A DNA stretch of 57,882 bases, from positions 1 to 57,882 of the forward strand of contig SUXN01000015.1 of NCBI GenBank assembly GCA_015060965.1, read 5' to 3'. How positions within the stretch are numbered: position 1 is the stretch's first letter; every line of letters begins with the position of its first letter. Below the pieces are notes generated by a model, which was not told the origin of the DNA, did no database searches, and saw only the letters and a program-made list of their open reading frames with translations. Below, one piece after another: positions 1 through 8,832 of the stretch. Origin of the DNA: Bacteroidales bacterium. GTDB lineage: Bacteria; Bacteroidota; Bacteroidia; Bacteroidales; Bacteroidaceae. A program made the translations under genes and the position numbers.

Positions 1-119
1 TTTGCTTGCTCAAAGCCTAATAGGATACGAGTGTAGCTTTAATGGTGACTCGAATCAGTCTATAAAAGTTTCTTTTCTATCCTTAATTCTAATATGTTTA
101 TCAGAAAATCGAGAACCAA

Positions 120-491
120 TTATCTCGTTCCATAACTCTTATGGTAAATACTATGACCTATATATTTAATCTCGTAAGTGTATTTGCCATCAAATTTTAT
201 TGAGGATGTGAGTATGGCATTTTCTGCCTCACGGCAAGCTTTCAGAATCTCTTCTTCAGAAGTCCCGTGTGCAAATAATTGGCTACTAAATTTTAGACCC
301 TCATTTTTGTAAGCATCACAATATGCTGTTTCTATGGCTTCAATTTCTTCATTATTACTATTAATCGCTGATGTAAGTCCAAACATGTATCGAAAATCTT
401 CATCATCAGTGTTTTTATCGCATGAGGCAAATAGAGAAAGCAGACATAGAATGATTGATACACTTCTATATAACTTGATTCTTAAATTCAT
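120..491 (-). CDS. Small lipoprotein of unknown function
   Basis: A 123-residue protein with a basic start, a hydrophobic stretch and a lipobox (LFASC, Cys24), so it is probably exported and lipid-anchored in the envelope. The mature part is short and charged, with an Asp/Glu-rich segment right after the cysteine, often seen on surface-exposed Bacteroidetes lipoproteins, and an alpha-helical look in the middle (EEIEAIETAY, EEEILKACREAENA). I recognise no family. The surrounding 560 bases are AT-rich compared with the core genes, which suggests an accessory position. It shares the minus strand with the next gene but lies about 130 bases downstream of it. Confidence 0.6.
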   Translation of the reverse strand: MNLRIKLYRSVSIILCLLSLFASCDKNTDDEDFRYMFGLTSAINSNNEEIEAIETAYCDAYKNEGLKFSSQLFAHGTSEEEILKACREAENAILTSSIKFDGKYTYEIKYIGHSIYHKSYGTR

Positions 492-618
492 AACTTATAT
501 ATTTAGTAACGTATAAAAAATAACTTATAACAATTCATAACGTGTTACTTATAAGCATTTTGACTTTTTCTTTTGGGCTGTTTTTACCAGTTTCTCTGTA
601 ATTCGTTATTAGTGGAGA

Positions 619-2235
619 TTACTTTACAAGTACCTTTTTACCATTTACAATGTAGATACCGGCCTTTGTAATGTTCTCGACGCGGCGGCCTGTAATGTCG
701 TATATAACCTTAACACCGTTCTCTACAACGATATCGTCGATTGAAGACTCACCGGCTACAACAGTCCAAGTGTATGTACCCTCACAACGCTTGTTTTTCT
801 CATGCCACATCTTGTTGGGATAGCCCCACTCGTCAATGTAGTCCTCTGCTGCATGGTCAACGACAATCTGTGAGAGGTCGAGTGTGTATTTGCCTTCTGC
901 TGTGATAGGTGTCGCTGCGTACTCGTAACCTGTCCATTCGGCATTTACAAGGTACTCGAGCTTGGTTCCTACATTAGACATTGAGTTATAGGTCAGTTTG
1001 TAATCCTTATCCTCGCCTTTCAGTACAATCTCGTTTGAAATCATCTGCCAATTCTCGTCGAATGAGAGAGTAACATCCTGATTGAACTCAATTACAATTC
1101 TGTCAAGCTGTGTAACCTCGCTCTCAACAGGTGTTACACCAACAACCTTGAGCTCTGTAACCTCGAATGTGAAGAGTGTTACGTTGATTACGCGCTCCTC
1201 GTTGGCAACACCGTCCATTGTGAACATGCCTGCAGGAATATAGAATGTGTAGTCACCTTCCTCTGTCATTTCTTGACCGAATGTTACCGTGATGACATTG
1301 TCCACAAGGTTTGCTGTACCTGTAAGCTCACCGCCGCCTGGGAGGTAAACCATAACATCACCGCCGCCCTCAACGAGCTTGACTTCGTTCACGTTCTTGA
1401 ATGTGATCTCAAGGTCACCGACTTCTTTAACCCTTTCACCATCCTTGTAGTTCGTAGAGAATGAGGGAGCTGTGTCAAGAATCTGGAAACTGAAACTTCT
1501 GCTTTCGTTTATACCGCCATCTTCACTAATGAACACGCCGGGATAGACATCCAGATTGTATCCGCCAGGAGCGGTTATCGGTGCCTCAAGTTCCAGAGTT
1601 ACGCTCTTCTTGTCTTCGCTGATGATTGCCTTATCCTTGATTTTTGTTACAGGAGTCCAATAGTTATCAACAATGTACATTCCGCTTGCCGGTATCTTTA
1701 CATCAGCAATAGGTGTGCTGAATGTGAAGACAATTTTGTCAAGTTGCGTTGTAGCTTCGCTTGGTGATACACTTTCTATGGCCAACTGTTTGGCAATTGT
1801 GAATGTGAATGTCTGCTCGGGGAAAACCTCGTTGTCGGCACTTGTAATGACTCCTGCCGGGATGGTGTAGCTGTATGTACCTGGAGTATTGATATACATG
1901 TCTACTAAATTCTCTTTGCCGTCCTTCTCGTCAATCACGGTTTTCTGCTCAAACATGAGCATCACCATACTCTTTGACATATAAGGGTCTTCGTAAACGC
2001 GTGTAAGCTTAACGCTTTCACCGGTCTCGTTGTTCTTGACCTCGATACCGCCCTCGGGGAGTGCGACCGTTACGTTCTTGTTGAATCCAAGCTGGATGTA
2101 GTTTACGCTAAAGACAGACGCACCATTCTCAGGTGATGTGTACAGCAATGCAAATGCATCCTCCTCATTGTCCTGTGCCATTGCTGTTCCAAGCACGCAG
2201 AACATAGATAATAAAAATAGTGTAAATTTTTTCAT
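619..2235 (-). CDS. Secreted multi-domain protein with type IX sorting domain
   Basis: A 538-residue protein with a clear Sec signal peptide (MKKFTLFLLSMFCVLGTAMA, cut before QD). The body contains about four related beta-rich repeats of 90-110 residues, each opening with a phrase like 'SPxxxxxxTQLDKIVFTFS' or 'VTPxxSEVTQLDRIVIEFN', which resemble bacterial Ig-like modules. The last 35 or so residues (IYDITGRRVE, then AGIYIVNGKKVLVK) match the type A C-terminal sorting domain of type IX secretion cargo, so I infer export across the outer membrane and surface anchoring or release by the PorU/PorV machinery encoded at 13.8-18.8 kb. No catalytic motif is visible; adhesion or a structural role is possible. 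Confidence 0.8.
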   Translation of the reverse strand: MKKFTLFLLSMFCVLGTAMAQDNEEDAFALLYTSPENGASVFSVNYIQLGFNKNVTVALPEGGIEVKNNETGESVKLTRVYEDPYMSKSMVMLMFEQKTVIDEKDGKENLVDMYINTPGTYSYTIPAGVITSADNEVFPEQTFTFTIAKQLAIESVSPSEATTQLDKIVFTFSTPIADVKIPASGMYIVDNYWTPVTKIKDKAIISEDKKSVTLELEAPITAPGGYNLDVYPGVFISEDGGINESRSFSFQILDTAPSFSTNYKDGERVKEVGDLEITFKNVNEVKLVEGGGDVMVYLPGGGELTGTANLVDNVITVTFGQEMTEEGDYTFYIPAGMFTMDGVANEERVINVTLFTFEVTELKVVGVTPVESEVTQLDRIVIEFNQDVTLSFDENWQMISNEIVLKGEDKDYKLTYNSMSNVGTKLEYLVNAEWTGYEYAATPITAEGKYTLDLSQIVVDHAAEDYIDEWGYPNKMWHEKNKRCEGTYTWTVVAGESSIDDIVVENGVKVIYDITGRRVENITKAGIYIVNGKKVLVK

Positions 2236-2718
2236 AAATTAAAAGTTTAGTTAATGATTATGTTTATCTCTGTAATATTTATTCGTTTTACATTGCGAAT
2301 ATAATTCAAAAAAAGGTCGGTTGTTAGTTTTACGCTGATAAAATGTTGTTTTTTTATTATTTTTTTATGAAAAAAGATACGGTATGTGTATAAAAGTAAC
2401 TTGAATTCAATATGAACTCAACGGAATGCTTAATCGGTCATGGCCTTTATCGCCTTATGTTTTGTTGCAAAGGCTGATACTTCAGACACCTTTGAGTTTT
2501 TCATAAGATGTGGTAGGGAGTTTCAAACACGCCTGTTATCTGTATAAGTCATATCTGACCAATGTGATTTGCAGGTAATGGCTCTGTAGATAGTGCTCCA
2601 TCCTGATATCTTGTAAGATTTTAGTCCTGATTAACAAATTTTAACCATGCATCTTGTTGCATAACGAAAAAAAGTAGTTTCTTTGCGTCAGTAACGAATA
2701 AAATTAGTTGTGTATTGT
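2236..2718. other. Intergenic region between divergent genes
   Basis: This 483-base AT-rich stretch separates the minus-strand secreted protein from the plus-strand BlaI-like gene. I see no convincing coding frame or RNA gene. On the minus strand a TATATTCG sequence (complement of 2296-2303) resembles a Bacteroides -7 box for the secreted protein, but no matching -33 TTTG sits at the right distance. The right end holds the candidate promoter listed separately. Confidence 0.5.
2657..2685 (+). promoter_or_regulatory. Candidate promoter of blaI-blaR-like operon
   Basis: TTG at 2657-2659, 18 bases, then TTTCTTTG at 2678-2685, close to the Bacteroides -33/-7 pattern. It would start transcription about 25 bases before the repressor gene. 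No clear palindromic BlaI operator was seen next to it. Confidence 0.35.
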
Positions 2719-3096
2719 ATGAAACGACTTACCAATCGCGAGGAATTCATAATGAAACTCCTGTGGGAAAAGGGTCCGCTCTTTGTCAGGGAGATGTTGC
2801 AGTTCTTCGAGGAACCGCAGCCTCATTTCAATACGGTCTCTACAATTGTAAGAGGCCTTGAGGATAAGGGTTATGTGGCCCACAAGGCTTATGGCCCTAC
2901 ACACCAGTATATTGCCGTTGTGGGTGAGGAAGAGTATGGTTCAATGAACATCAACAATGCTGTGGAGCGTTATTTCAAGAACTCCTATCTGGCTGCGGTC
3001 TCTTCTTTGGCAAAGGAGGAGAAACTGTCGCTCGATGACCTCAAGGAACTTATCGAGATGGTGAAGAGACAGAGAGAAAAACTTTCGGAAAAGTAA
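2719..3096 (+). CDS. BlaI/MecI-family transcriptional repressor
   Basis: A 125-residue protein starting MKRLTNREEFIMKLLWEKGPL, the usual N-terminus of BlaI/MecI winged-helix repressors. The recognition helix region is near residues 35-50 (FNTVSTIVRGLEDKGYV) and the acidic/basic C-terminal helices should form the dimer. In this family the repressor is inactivated when its partner membrane peptidase is activated. The partner is the next gene, 9 bases downstream. ATG at 2719 is preferred to a GTG three codons earlier because the family begins at this point. The target is presumably this operon, but no beta-lactamase gene is in the window, so the regulated function is more likely envelope-related. 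Confidence 0.88.
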   Translation: MKRLTNREEFIMKLLWEKGPLFVREMLQFFEEPQPHFNTVSTIVRGLEDKGYVAHKAYGPTHQYIAVVGEEEYGSMNINNAVERYFKNSYLAAVSSLAKEEKLSLDDLKELIEMVKRQREKLSEK

Positions 3097-3105
3097 TCGG
3101 GTACA

Positions 3106-4473
3106 ATGGGTGCACTGCTTATATATCTTATGAAATCATCGCTTATGCTGGCGCTCTCCGTGGTGCTCTTCATGCTTCTTATGAGACGCGAGACATTCCA
3201 CGGCATAAATCGTGTGCTCCTGCTTGCGGTGGTGCTCCTGTCGCTGCTGTTCCCTGTGGTGGAGTGGGAGGTGAATACTCCTATGGCACGTATCATGGGT
3301 TCTGTCGAGCAGATGGTTATGTCCGCTGATGCTACTGTTGCTGTGGGGCAACCGCTTGCAGTAGCTGTGGATGCTCCAACGGATGCTTCGCCAAATGGCG
3401 GAGAGCAGGCAGGCGTGTTGCACTACATCATGTACATTTATCTTGCAGGGGTGCTTCTGCTTGCCGTGCGCCTTATATATATGAACATACAGGTGGCTTG
3501 CTTGGTGCGCAGGGGCAAACACGAGGATACCTCACCCTTCACCACGCAGAGGTTGCGCCTTATGGTACACGAGGGTGACAGCAGCCCATTCAGCTGGTTC
3601 GGCATCGTCTCGATCTCGCGTACCGACCTTGCCGAGGCAGGCAGGGAGATTATAATGCACGAGGCGGCACACATACGCCGCGGTCACTCGTGGGACGTGC
3701 TCTTTGCCGATATTGTGGTCATAATGCATTGGTTCAACCCTTTGGCTTGGGTGATGAAGGATATGCTCAAGGATATTCACGAATATGAAGCTGATAGTGC
3801 CGTGTTGGCTGCCGGCGTCGACGCTGTTGACTATCAGTTGCTTATTATAAAAAAGGCTGTTGGCGCAAGGCTCTACTCTATTGCCAACTGCTTCAATCAC
3901 AGTATAACTAAAAAACGTGTAATTATGATGTGTAAAGAAAAATCAAGTGTGTGGCACATTGCAAAAGCTTTGTACGTTGTGCCGTTGGCGGTTCTTGCCG
4001 CTTGTACGTTCTCTTCACCAAAGAGTGAGGAACCTGCTGTAAAGGCCGCAGAGAACGAGGTTGCCGAAGTCAAAATCGTGAGGGTGGCGGGCAATGAGAT
4101 ACCTGAAGTTAACGTGACGTCATTTCTTAAGGAACAGCCACAGGTCGATACCTCTCCGGTTTATGAGGAGTGTGACCAGTTACCCGAATTCCACGGAGGT
4201 ATGAATGCCCTGATGAGACATCTGAGCGCAAATATCGTTTATCCCAAAGAGAGTATGGATGCCAATGAGCAGGGTCGGGTGTTAGTGGCGTTTGTAGTGG
4301 AGAAGGACGGTTCTATCAGCGATGTCAAGATTGCAAAGTCCTCGGGCTTTGACCGCCTTGATGCCGAGGCAGTGCGTGTAGTAAGGGAGATGCCGGCTTG
4401 GGCGCCGGGCAAGCACGAAGGCGAGGTTGTGCGTGCCCGGTTTGTCCTGCCTGTGTATTTCAGGTTGAAATAG
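3106..4473 (+). CDS. BlaR1-like M56 peptidase fused to TonB C-terminal domain
   Basis: A 455-residue inner-membrane protein. Hydrophobic helices lie at about 3-25, 36-52, 105-130 and 285-300. The gluzincin motif HEAAH is at residues 185-189, with a downstream Glu in EYEAD (226-230), as expected for peptidase M56. After the last helix comes a periplasmic linker and a TonB C-terminal domain (about 360-455; FHGGMNALMRHLSANIVYP, then GRVLVAFVVEKDGSI). Known BlaR1 proteins cleave or inactivate the paired BlaI repressor after sensing a signal; here the sensor part is replaced by a TonB domain, which normally contacts outer-membrane receptors. The next gene encodes such a barrel, so signal input from the outer membrane is a reasonable inference. 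Confidence 0.85.
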   Translation: MGALLIYLMKSSLMLALSVVLFMLLMRRETFHGINRVLLLAVVLLSLLFPVVEWEVNTPMARIMGSVEQMVMSADATVAVGQPLAVAVDAPTDASPNGGEQAGVLHYIMYIYLAGVLLLAVRLIYMNIQVACLVRRGKHEDTSPFTTQRLRLMVHEGDSSPFSWFGIVSISRTDLAEAGREIIMHEAAHIRRGHSWDVLFADIVVIMHWFNPLAWVMKDMLKDIHEYEADSAVLAAGVDAVDYQLLIIKKAVGARLYSIANCFNHSITKKRVIMMCKEKSSVWHIAKALYVVPLAVLAACTFSSPKSEEPAVKAAENEVAEVKIVRVAGNEIPEVNVTSFLKEQPQVDTSPVYEECDQLPEFHGGMNALMRHLSANIVYPKESMDANEQGRVLVAFVVEKDGSISDVKIAKSSGFDRLDAEAVRVVREMPAWAPGKHEGEVVRARFVLPVYFRLK

Positions 4474-4568
4474 GCAAGGAATGTACCCCGTTGATAAACA
4501 GTATCTTTTTATTCATCCCATGTAAATTATGGTGAATCAGATATAACAAGTTATACTTATTTTAGTGT

Positions 4569-4656
4569 ATTTGTCATCTCGAACGAATGTGAGAGATCCC
4601 TTATTTCTCGTTATTTTTGAGATCCCTCGTCGCTACGCTCTGTCGGGATGACAAAT
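4569..4656. repeat. Short interspersed palindromic (REP-like) element, copy 1
   Basis: An 88-base intergenic element bounded by the inverted ends ATTTGTCATC (4569-4578) and GATGACAAAT (4647-4656), with an internal direct repeat GAGATCCC at both sides of a short AT-rich loop. A related, diverged element lies at 57553-57637 with the same end sequences and size. No open frame is likely. Confidence 0.65.
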
Positions 4657-4708
4657 CCGCGATTATGTTGAACTTATATCGAATTCACGTTACACACCGA
4701 CATAATCT

Positions 4709-7588
4709 ATGAGAAATATCATGTTCCTGTTGCTGCTTACAGTAGCGACACAGATGGGCTATGCCCAGAAAGAGACAAAGAAAGAGCGTACGGTAGCGCT
4801 CTGGGGCCATACGGTCGATTGTTATACGCATGCGGGAATACCGGGCGTGAAAGTGACGCTGATGGCGCCGGACAGCACCGTAATCGATACAATGGAGGTC
4901 AACTTCTCTACTCCATACAGGAGCACCAAGCCCGATGCTTACTATAAATTCACTGTCCCGGCACGCAAGGCAAGATACATAATCCGCGCTTCCCATCCCG
5001 GCTACGAGGACTCTTATGTGGATTATGAGATAAAACACATTGCGCGCAACACTTATTTTGATGCTCCCTGGCATTATATGCTCAAGCGCATGAGCAGTGA
5101 CCTCGACGAGTTCGTGACCACTGCCACAAAGATCCGTTTCTATAACGACGGCGACACTCTTGTCTACAATGCCGACGCGTTCAATCTGCCGCAGGGCTCG
5201 ATGCTTGATGCGCTTATCGCGCAGCTGCCCGGCGCCAAGCTCAATGCAGCCGGTGAAATAACCGTCGACGGACGCAAGATAGAGAATCTCACACTCAACG
5301 GAAAGGATTTCTTCAAGGGGCAGAACCGTGTGATGCTCGACAATCTGCCGACATACGCTGTAAAGAATGTAAAGGTCTACGAGAAGTCCACCGAGACGAG
5401 CGAGTTTCTGGGCCGTGAGGTCGAGGACAAGATCTATACCATGGATGTGCTCCTCAAGAAGGAGTATCTCAAAGGCATAATAGCCAATGCGGAGCTTGCC
5501 GGCGGTACCGAGGAGCGTTACCTTGCGCGACTGTTCGGGTTGCGGTATACCGATAATTCGCGTATGGCATTGTGGGGTAACGTCAACAATATAAATGAGA
5601 CGCGCCGCCCTGCCCAGAATGGAAACTGGACGGCTGACAATATGCCCGAGCGTGAGACAACCACCAGGAAAGCGGGGTTCGACCTGTTGATAGATGACAA
5701 GGACAAGCGCTGGAGTGAGAGTGTCAACGTTACCGTGCAGTTCAATGAGTCGGAGACAGAGAGAGCCACAGCCGGTGAGCGTTTTATGCCTTTAGGCAGT
5801 ATACATTCGCTCGGTTTCAACAGAAACCGCATGACCAAAGGGCTCTACATCTTCGCCAACAACGACTTTACTCTTAAGAAACCCTTCCTGCTCAAGAACA
5901 GCCTTAGTCTGCATTACATTTCATCGGATTATGATATAATGAATGCCGGTGCCACTTTCAGCAGTTCGCCCAACAGCTACGGCAGTGTGCAGGCTGTGCT
6001 CGATACTCTCTTCATGCAGACGTCCGACATCGGCCTGCAGCGCATCGCAATCAACCGCAACCGCACGACGGGAACAAACGGCAACGGTCATTTCTATGGC
6101 AATTATTACCTCAAGGCAACGCATAAACTGGCGAACGGTGATGACATTATTCTCTCTTTCGATGGCCATTATGTGAAAGCCGACGGTGATGCACTCAATA
6201 CCAGAGAGTTGTACTATTATTCCGACGCGCGCAGCGAGAACCGCAATGAGCGTACCGTGGAGGAGGACAAACAGCTGAAAGGGTATTTCAAGTTCGATTA
6301 CAATATCCATTGGCTCAACAGCTGGAATGTCGCGATATATTACAACCTCGATGCCGAAAGGCGCGATGTGGATACACGCTTCTACCACTCGGCACTGGAG
6401 GACGAGGCTCTCTCTGCGATGACATCGTCGGCGTTGTCGTCAATACCGACTACTCTTGACGAGGCAAACAGCTATGCATACAGCACCACCGCTTACCTTC
6501 ATCGTGCAGGAATCAACCCGTGGTACTCAAGGTCGTGGGGAAAGAACAGGCTGACATTCTATCTGGGCTTGCCATTGTCATTGCGCGAAGAACGTATCGA
6601 TTTCGCGGGAGCAGGCACTGCTGCCGGTTTTACGTTGCGCAAGTTCCTCTTCAACCCCTCTGTCTCTCTCTCTTATGGAGTGGACAACAGCAAAAAACTC
6701 TACCGCCTGAACTATGACATGAAACAGACAATGCCGACGCTCCTGCAGATGGTGGATTACACCACAAACAACAATCCGTTGTATGTGAACAGGGGTAACC
6801 CCAATTTAGGTGTCTCCACACTGCACAAGCTTGTGTTGCAGTATAACAGGCGTTACGACAAGCGGCAGGCACGCTTCAACATCTGGTCAACAATCAACAT
6901 ACACAGTAATATGAAGGCCCGTCACACCTCTTACGACCCCGAGAGCGGAAGATATACCTACCGCCCGACAGATGTCAACGGCAACTGGCACTGCGACATA
7001 GGTTATAACCTTTATACAACCATTGACAAAAAGGAACGTTTCTCGTTGTTTACCGAGGCGTCGTTCGACTACGACCACAATGTGGACCTCGCGCTGCTTG
7101 AAGGAAGCAACGAGAGTGCGCGTAGCATTGTCAGGAACTATCAGGCCACAGAGGAGGTGAAGCTTGAGTATAGTGCCGGCGGCATCACGGCAAGCTTGGG
7201 CGCAAAGGTCATCTGGCGCAGCGCCCATAGCCGTCGCAGCGGCTTCGAGACAATCAACATCTTTGACCACAGATACGCTGCGACGCTTGTCTACCCTCTG
7301 CCCTACAAGTTTACTCTTGCAACCGACCTCAATCTCTATGCGCGCAATGGCAGTGCAACGGAAAGTATGGACAAGGCCGACCTTGTGTGGAACGCTTCCC
7401 TGTCGAGGCCTCTGGGCAAGCGTTGCTCGATGCGCCTGCAGGCGTTCGACATCCTGCATAACCTCTCGGGAAAGAATGTCGTCATCAACGGCCAGGGACG
7501 TACCGAGACATTCGAGAATGTGCTCCCCTCATACGTGATGCTGCATCTGCAATATAACTTCAATTATACTCCCAAAAAGAAGAGGTAG
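4709..7588 (+). CDS. TonB-receptor-like outer-membrane beta-barrel protein
   Basis: A 959-residue protein with a signal peptide (cut after MRNIMFLLLLTVATQMGYA). Residues about 25-125 form a carboxypeptidase-regulatory-like beta-sandwich (GHTVDCYTHAGIPGVKVTL). Residues about 130-240 look like a plug domain (GSMLDALIAQLPGAKLNAAG, then LTLNGKDFFKG), and the rest is a long beta-barrel rich in alternating aromatic/polar strands. The family (outer-membrane receptor-like proteins with OMP_b-brl_3-type barrels) is widespread in Bacteroidetes and imports or recognises unknown ligands. It follows the BlaI/BlaR-TonB pair after a 235-base gap that contains a REP-like element, so common control is possible but not certain. 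The C-terminus ends in a short basic tail (TPKKKR) instead of the usual terminal aromatic residue. Confidence 0.8.
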   Translation: MRNIMFLLLLTVATQMGYAQKETKKERTVALWGHTVDCYTHAGIPGVKVTLMAPDSTVIDTMEVNFSTPYRSTKPDAYYKFTVPARKARYIIRASHPGYEDSYVDYEIKHIARNTYFDAPWHYMLKRMSSDLDEFVTTATKIRFYNDGDTLVYNADAFNLPQGSMLDALIAQLPGAKLNAAGEITVDGRKIENLTLNGKDFFKGQNRVMLDNLPTYAVKNVKVYEKSTETSEFLGREVEDKIYTMDVLLKKEYLKGIIANAELAGGTEERYLARLFGLRYTDNSRMALWGNVNNINETRRPAQNGNWTADNMPERETTTRKAGFDLLIDDKDKRWSESVNVTVQFNESETERATAGERFMPLGSIHSLGFNRNRMTKGLYIFANNDFTLKKPFLLKNSLSLHYISSDYDIMNAGATFSSSPNSYGSVQAVLDTLFMQTSDIGLQRIAINRNRTTGTNGNGHFYGNYYLKATHKLANGDDIILSFDGHYVKADGDALNTRELYYYSDARSENRNERTVEEDKQLKGYFKFDYNIHWLNSWNVAIYYNLDAERRDVDTRFYHSALEDEALSAMTSSALSSIPTTLDEANSYAYSTTAYLHRAGINPWYSRSWGKNRLTFYLGLPLSLREERIDFAGAGTAAGFTLRKFLFNPSVSLSYGVDNSKKLYRLNYDMKQTMPTLLQMVDYTTNNNPLYVNRGNPNLGVSTLHKLVLQYNRRYDKRQARFNIWSTINIHSNMKARHTSYDPESGRYTYRPTDVNGNWHCDIGYNLYTTIDKKERFSLFTEASFDYDHNVDLALLEGSNESARSIVRNYQATEEVKLEYSAGGITASLGAKVIWRSAHSRRSGFETINIFDHRYAATLVYPLPYKFTLATDLNLYARNGSATESMDKADLVWNASLSRPLGKRCSMRLQAFDILHNLSGKNVVINGQGRTETFENVLPSYVMLHLQYNFNYTPKKKR

Positions 7589-7631
7589 ACGCGGAGCGTT
7601 GGCTGTTAAATAAATATATTCTAATGTTTAT

Positions 7632-8555
7632 ATGATTATGAGAAACAACCGTAATATTTCGTTTATTATATCTGTGCTGTTCATTCTCTTTGGCAATCTA
7701 TGTTGCTTTGCCCAAAAGGATGTGACATTCAAATTGTCAAGGGCCGACAGCGGGCATTATATGTTCCCCGTAATGCTGAACGGTGAGGTAAAGGCCTCCG
7801 CACTGTTGGAATCTGGTATACACGCAATGCTGGTAGATTCCGCTTTTGCTTTTGAAAATCATGAAAAACTCGGGGTGGAGTTTCTTCCTTGTGATGAGAA
7901 GATGAACCTCGGCGGGAGAAAATATAGAATCTCCCACAAGGCAAATGCCACATTGCAACTGGGTGACGGAGTGTATTATAAAGGAGAGGTGTTCCTGCTT
8001 TCAGGCTTTGCCGGTCAGTACGAGGCTGCTTTGCCCATACAGAACCTGTATAATGCCAATGGCCGTCGCATCATCAAACTGGACCTTGAGGGCGAATGTC
8101 TGCAATTGCTTTGTGAGTATAACGCTCCCCCAAAAGAGTGGAGCGCATTGAAAATGAACAGCGAAACCTATATGAATATGCCTGCCGTTGAAAGTGAAAT
8201 GATATTCAGAGGTGAGGGTTATGTTGCCTCATTGAAAGGGAATTTCAATATCGACTTAGGCAATGCGTCGATGCTGTTCCTGTTCAAGCATAGAAAGAGA
8301 GTGCAGGAATTCTTTGACAACAATCCAAGAATAGAGTTGCAAAAGGGGTACGACAGAAAGGGAAATGTCGTTGCCGAGGCCTTTGTCCCCGATGTATTCG
8401 CGGTGGGAGGGATGAAGTTCAGCTCCCCGACAATTGCTATAACAGGCGCACTTCCTAAATTCACGACAGAAGGGTGCTTGGGAGTAAAATACTTCCGGAG
8501 GGTTATTGCACTATTTGATTTTGATAACAATGTGTGTTATATGCGTGAGCGATAA
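7632..8555 (+). CDS. Exported aspartyl-protease-like protein, one catalytic Asp replaced
   Basis: A 307-residue protein with a signal peptide (about residues 1-27, ending CCFAQ). Two lobes look like a retropepsin/pepsin-type duplication. The first lobe's active-site loop reads ALLESGIHAMLVD, with Glu60 where an Asp of D[TS]G is expected. The second lobe reads FNIDLGNAS with Asp208. In active family members both aspartates are needed, so this protein may be a non-catalytic binding protein or have altered activity. It sits 43 bases after the outer-membrane barrel gene on the same strand and probably shares its transcript. The start could be ATG 7632 or ATG 7638. Confidence 0.65.
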   Translation: MIMRNNRNISFIISVLFILFGNLCCFAQKDVTFKLSRADSGHYMFPVMLNGEVKASALLESGIHAMLVDSAFAFENHEKLGVEFLPCDEKMNLGGRKYRISHKANATLQLGDGVYYKGEVFLLSGFAGQYEAALPIQNLYNANGRRIIKLDLEGECLQLLCEYNAPPKEWSALKMNSETYMNMPAVESEMIFRGEGYVASLKGNFNIDLGNASMLFLFKHRKRVQEFFDNNPRIELQKGYDRKGNVVAEAFVPDVFAVGGMKFSSPTIAITGALPKFTTEGCLGVKYFRRVIALFDFDNNVCYMRER

Positions 8556-8600
8556 GACCGTAACCCACAGCCGAACATTATCATATATTACTTGAATTTT

Positions 8601-8643
8601 GATAAAAACAGACGTCAACTGCTTTAGGCAGTTGACGTCTGTT
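8601..8643 (-). terminator. Intrinsic terminator after tRNA-Leu
   Basis: A perfect 16-bp hairpin (8607-8622 with 8628-8643, loop of 5) starts 3 bases beyond the tRNA 3' end. On the minus strand it is followed by a TTTTATC tail. Confidence 0.85.
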
Positions 8644-8646
8644 CAG

Positions 8647-8732
8647 TACTCGAAGCGGGACTTGAACCCGCACGGCGTTTAAATGCCAAAGGATTTTAAG
8701 TCCTTCGTGTCTACCGATTCCACCATTCGAGC
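8647..8732 (-). tRNA. tRNA-Leu, anticodon UAA
   Basis: An 86-base tRNA read on the minus strand. The acceptor stem pairs GCTCGAA with TTCGAGT (first pair G-U) and the discriminator base is A. The D loop contains GGTAGACACG, the anticodon loop CTTAAAA carries TAA (complement of 8696-8698) on an AAGGA/TCCTT stem, a long class II variable arm follows, and the T loop reads GGTTCAAGTCCC. The 3' CCA is not encoded. A strong terminator follows directly. Confidence 0.96.
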
Positions 8733-8832
8733 GACCTTGATATTTTGCTTGCGCTGTTACATCGGTTGCTGTTTCAACGCGATAGCGAGCGCAAAGATAG
8801 TACATTTTGATTAATTAGCAAGGGCTTGCGTC

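Noticed and set aside
2..169. Open plus-strand frame at the left edge (about 55 codons, ending ...GKYYDLYI)
   Set aside because: It overlaps the end of the lipoprotein gene by 50 bases, shows no recognisable family and lacks a start in the window. It may be the end of a real gene but cannot be supported.
2686..2718. Possible BlaI operator before the repressor gene
   Set aside because: I looked for a TACA...TGTA-type palindrome and found none convincing.
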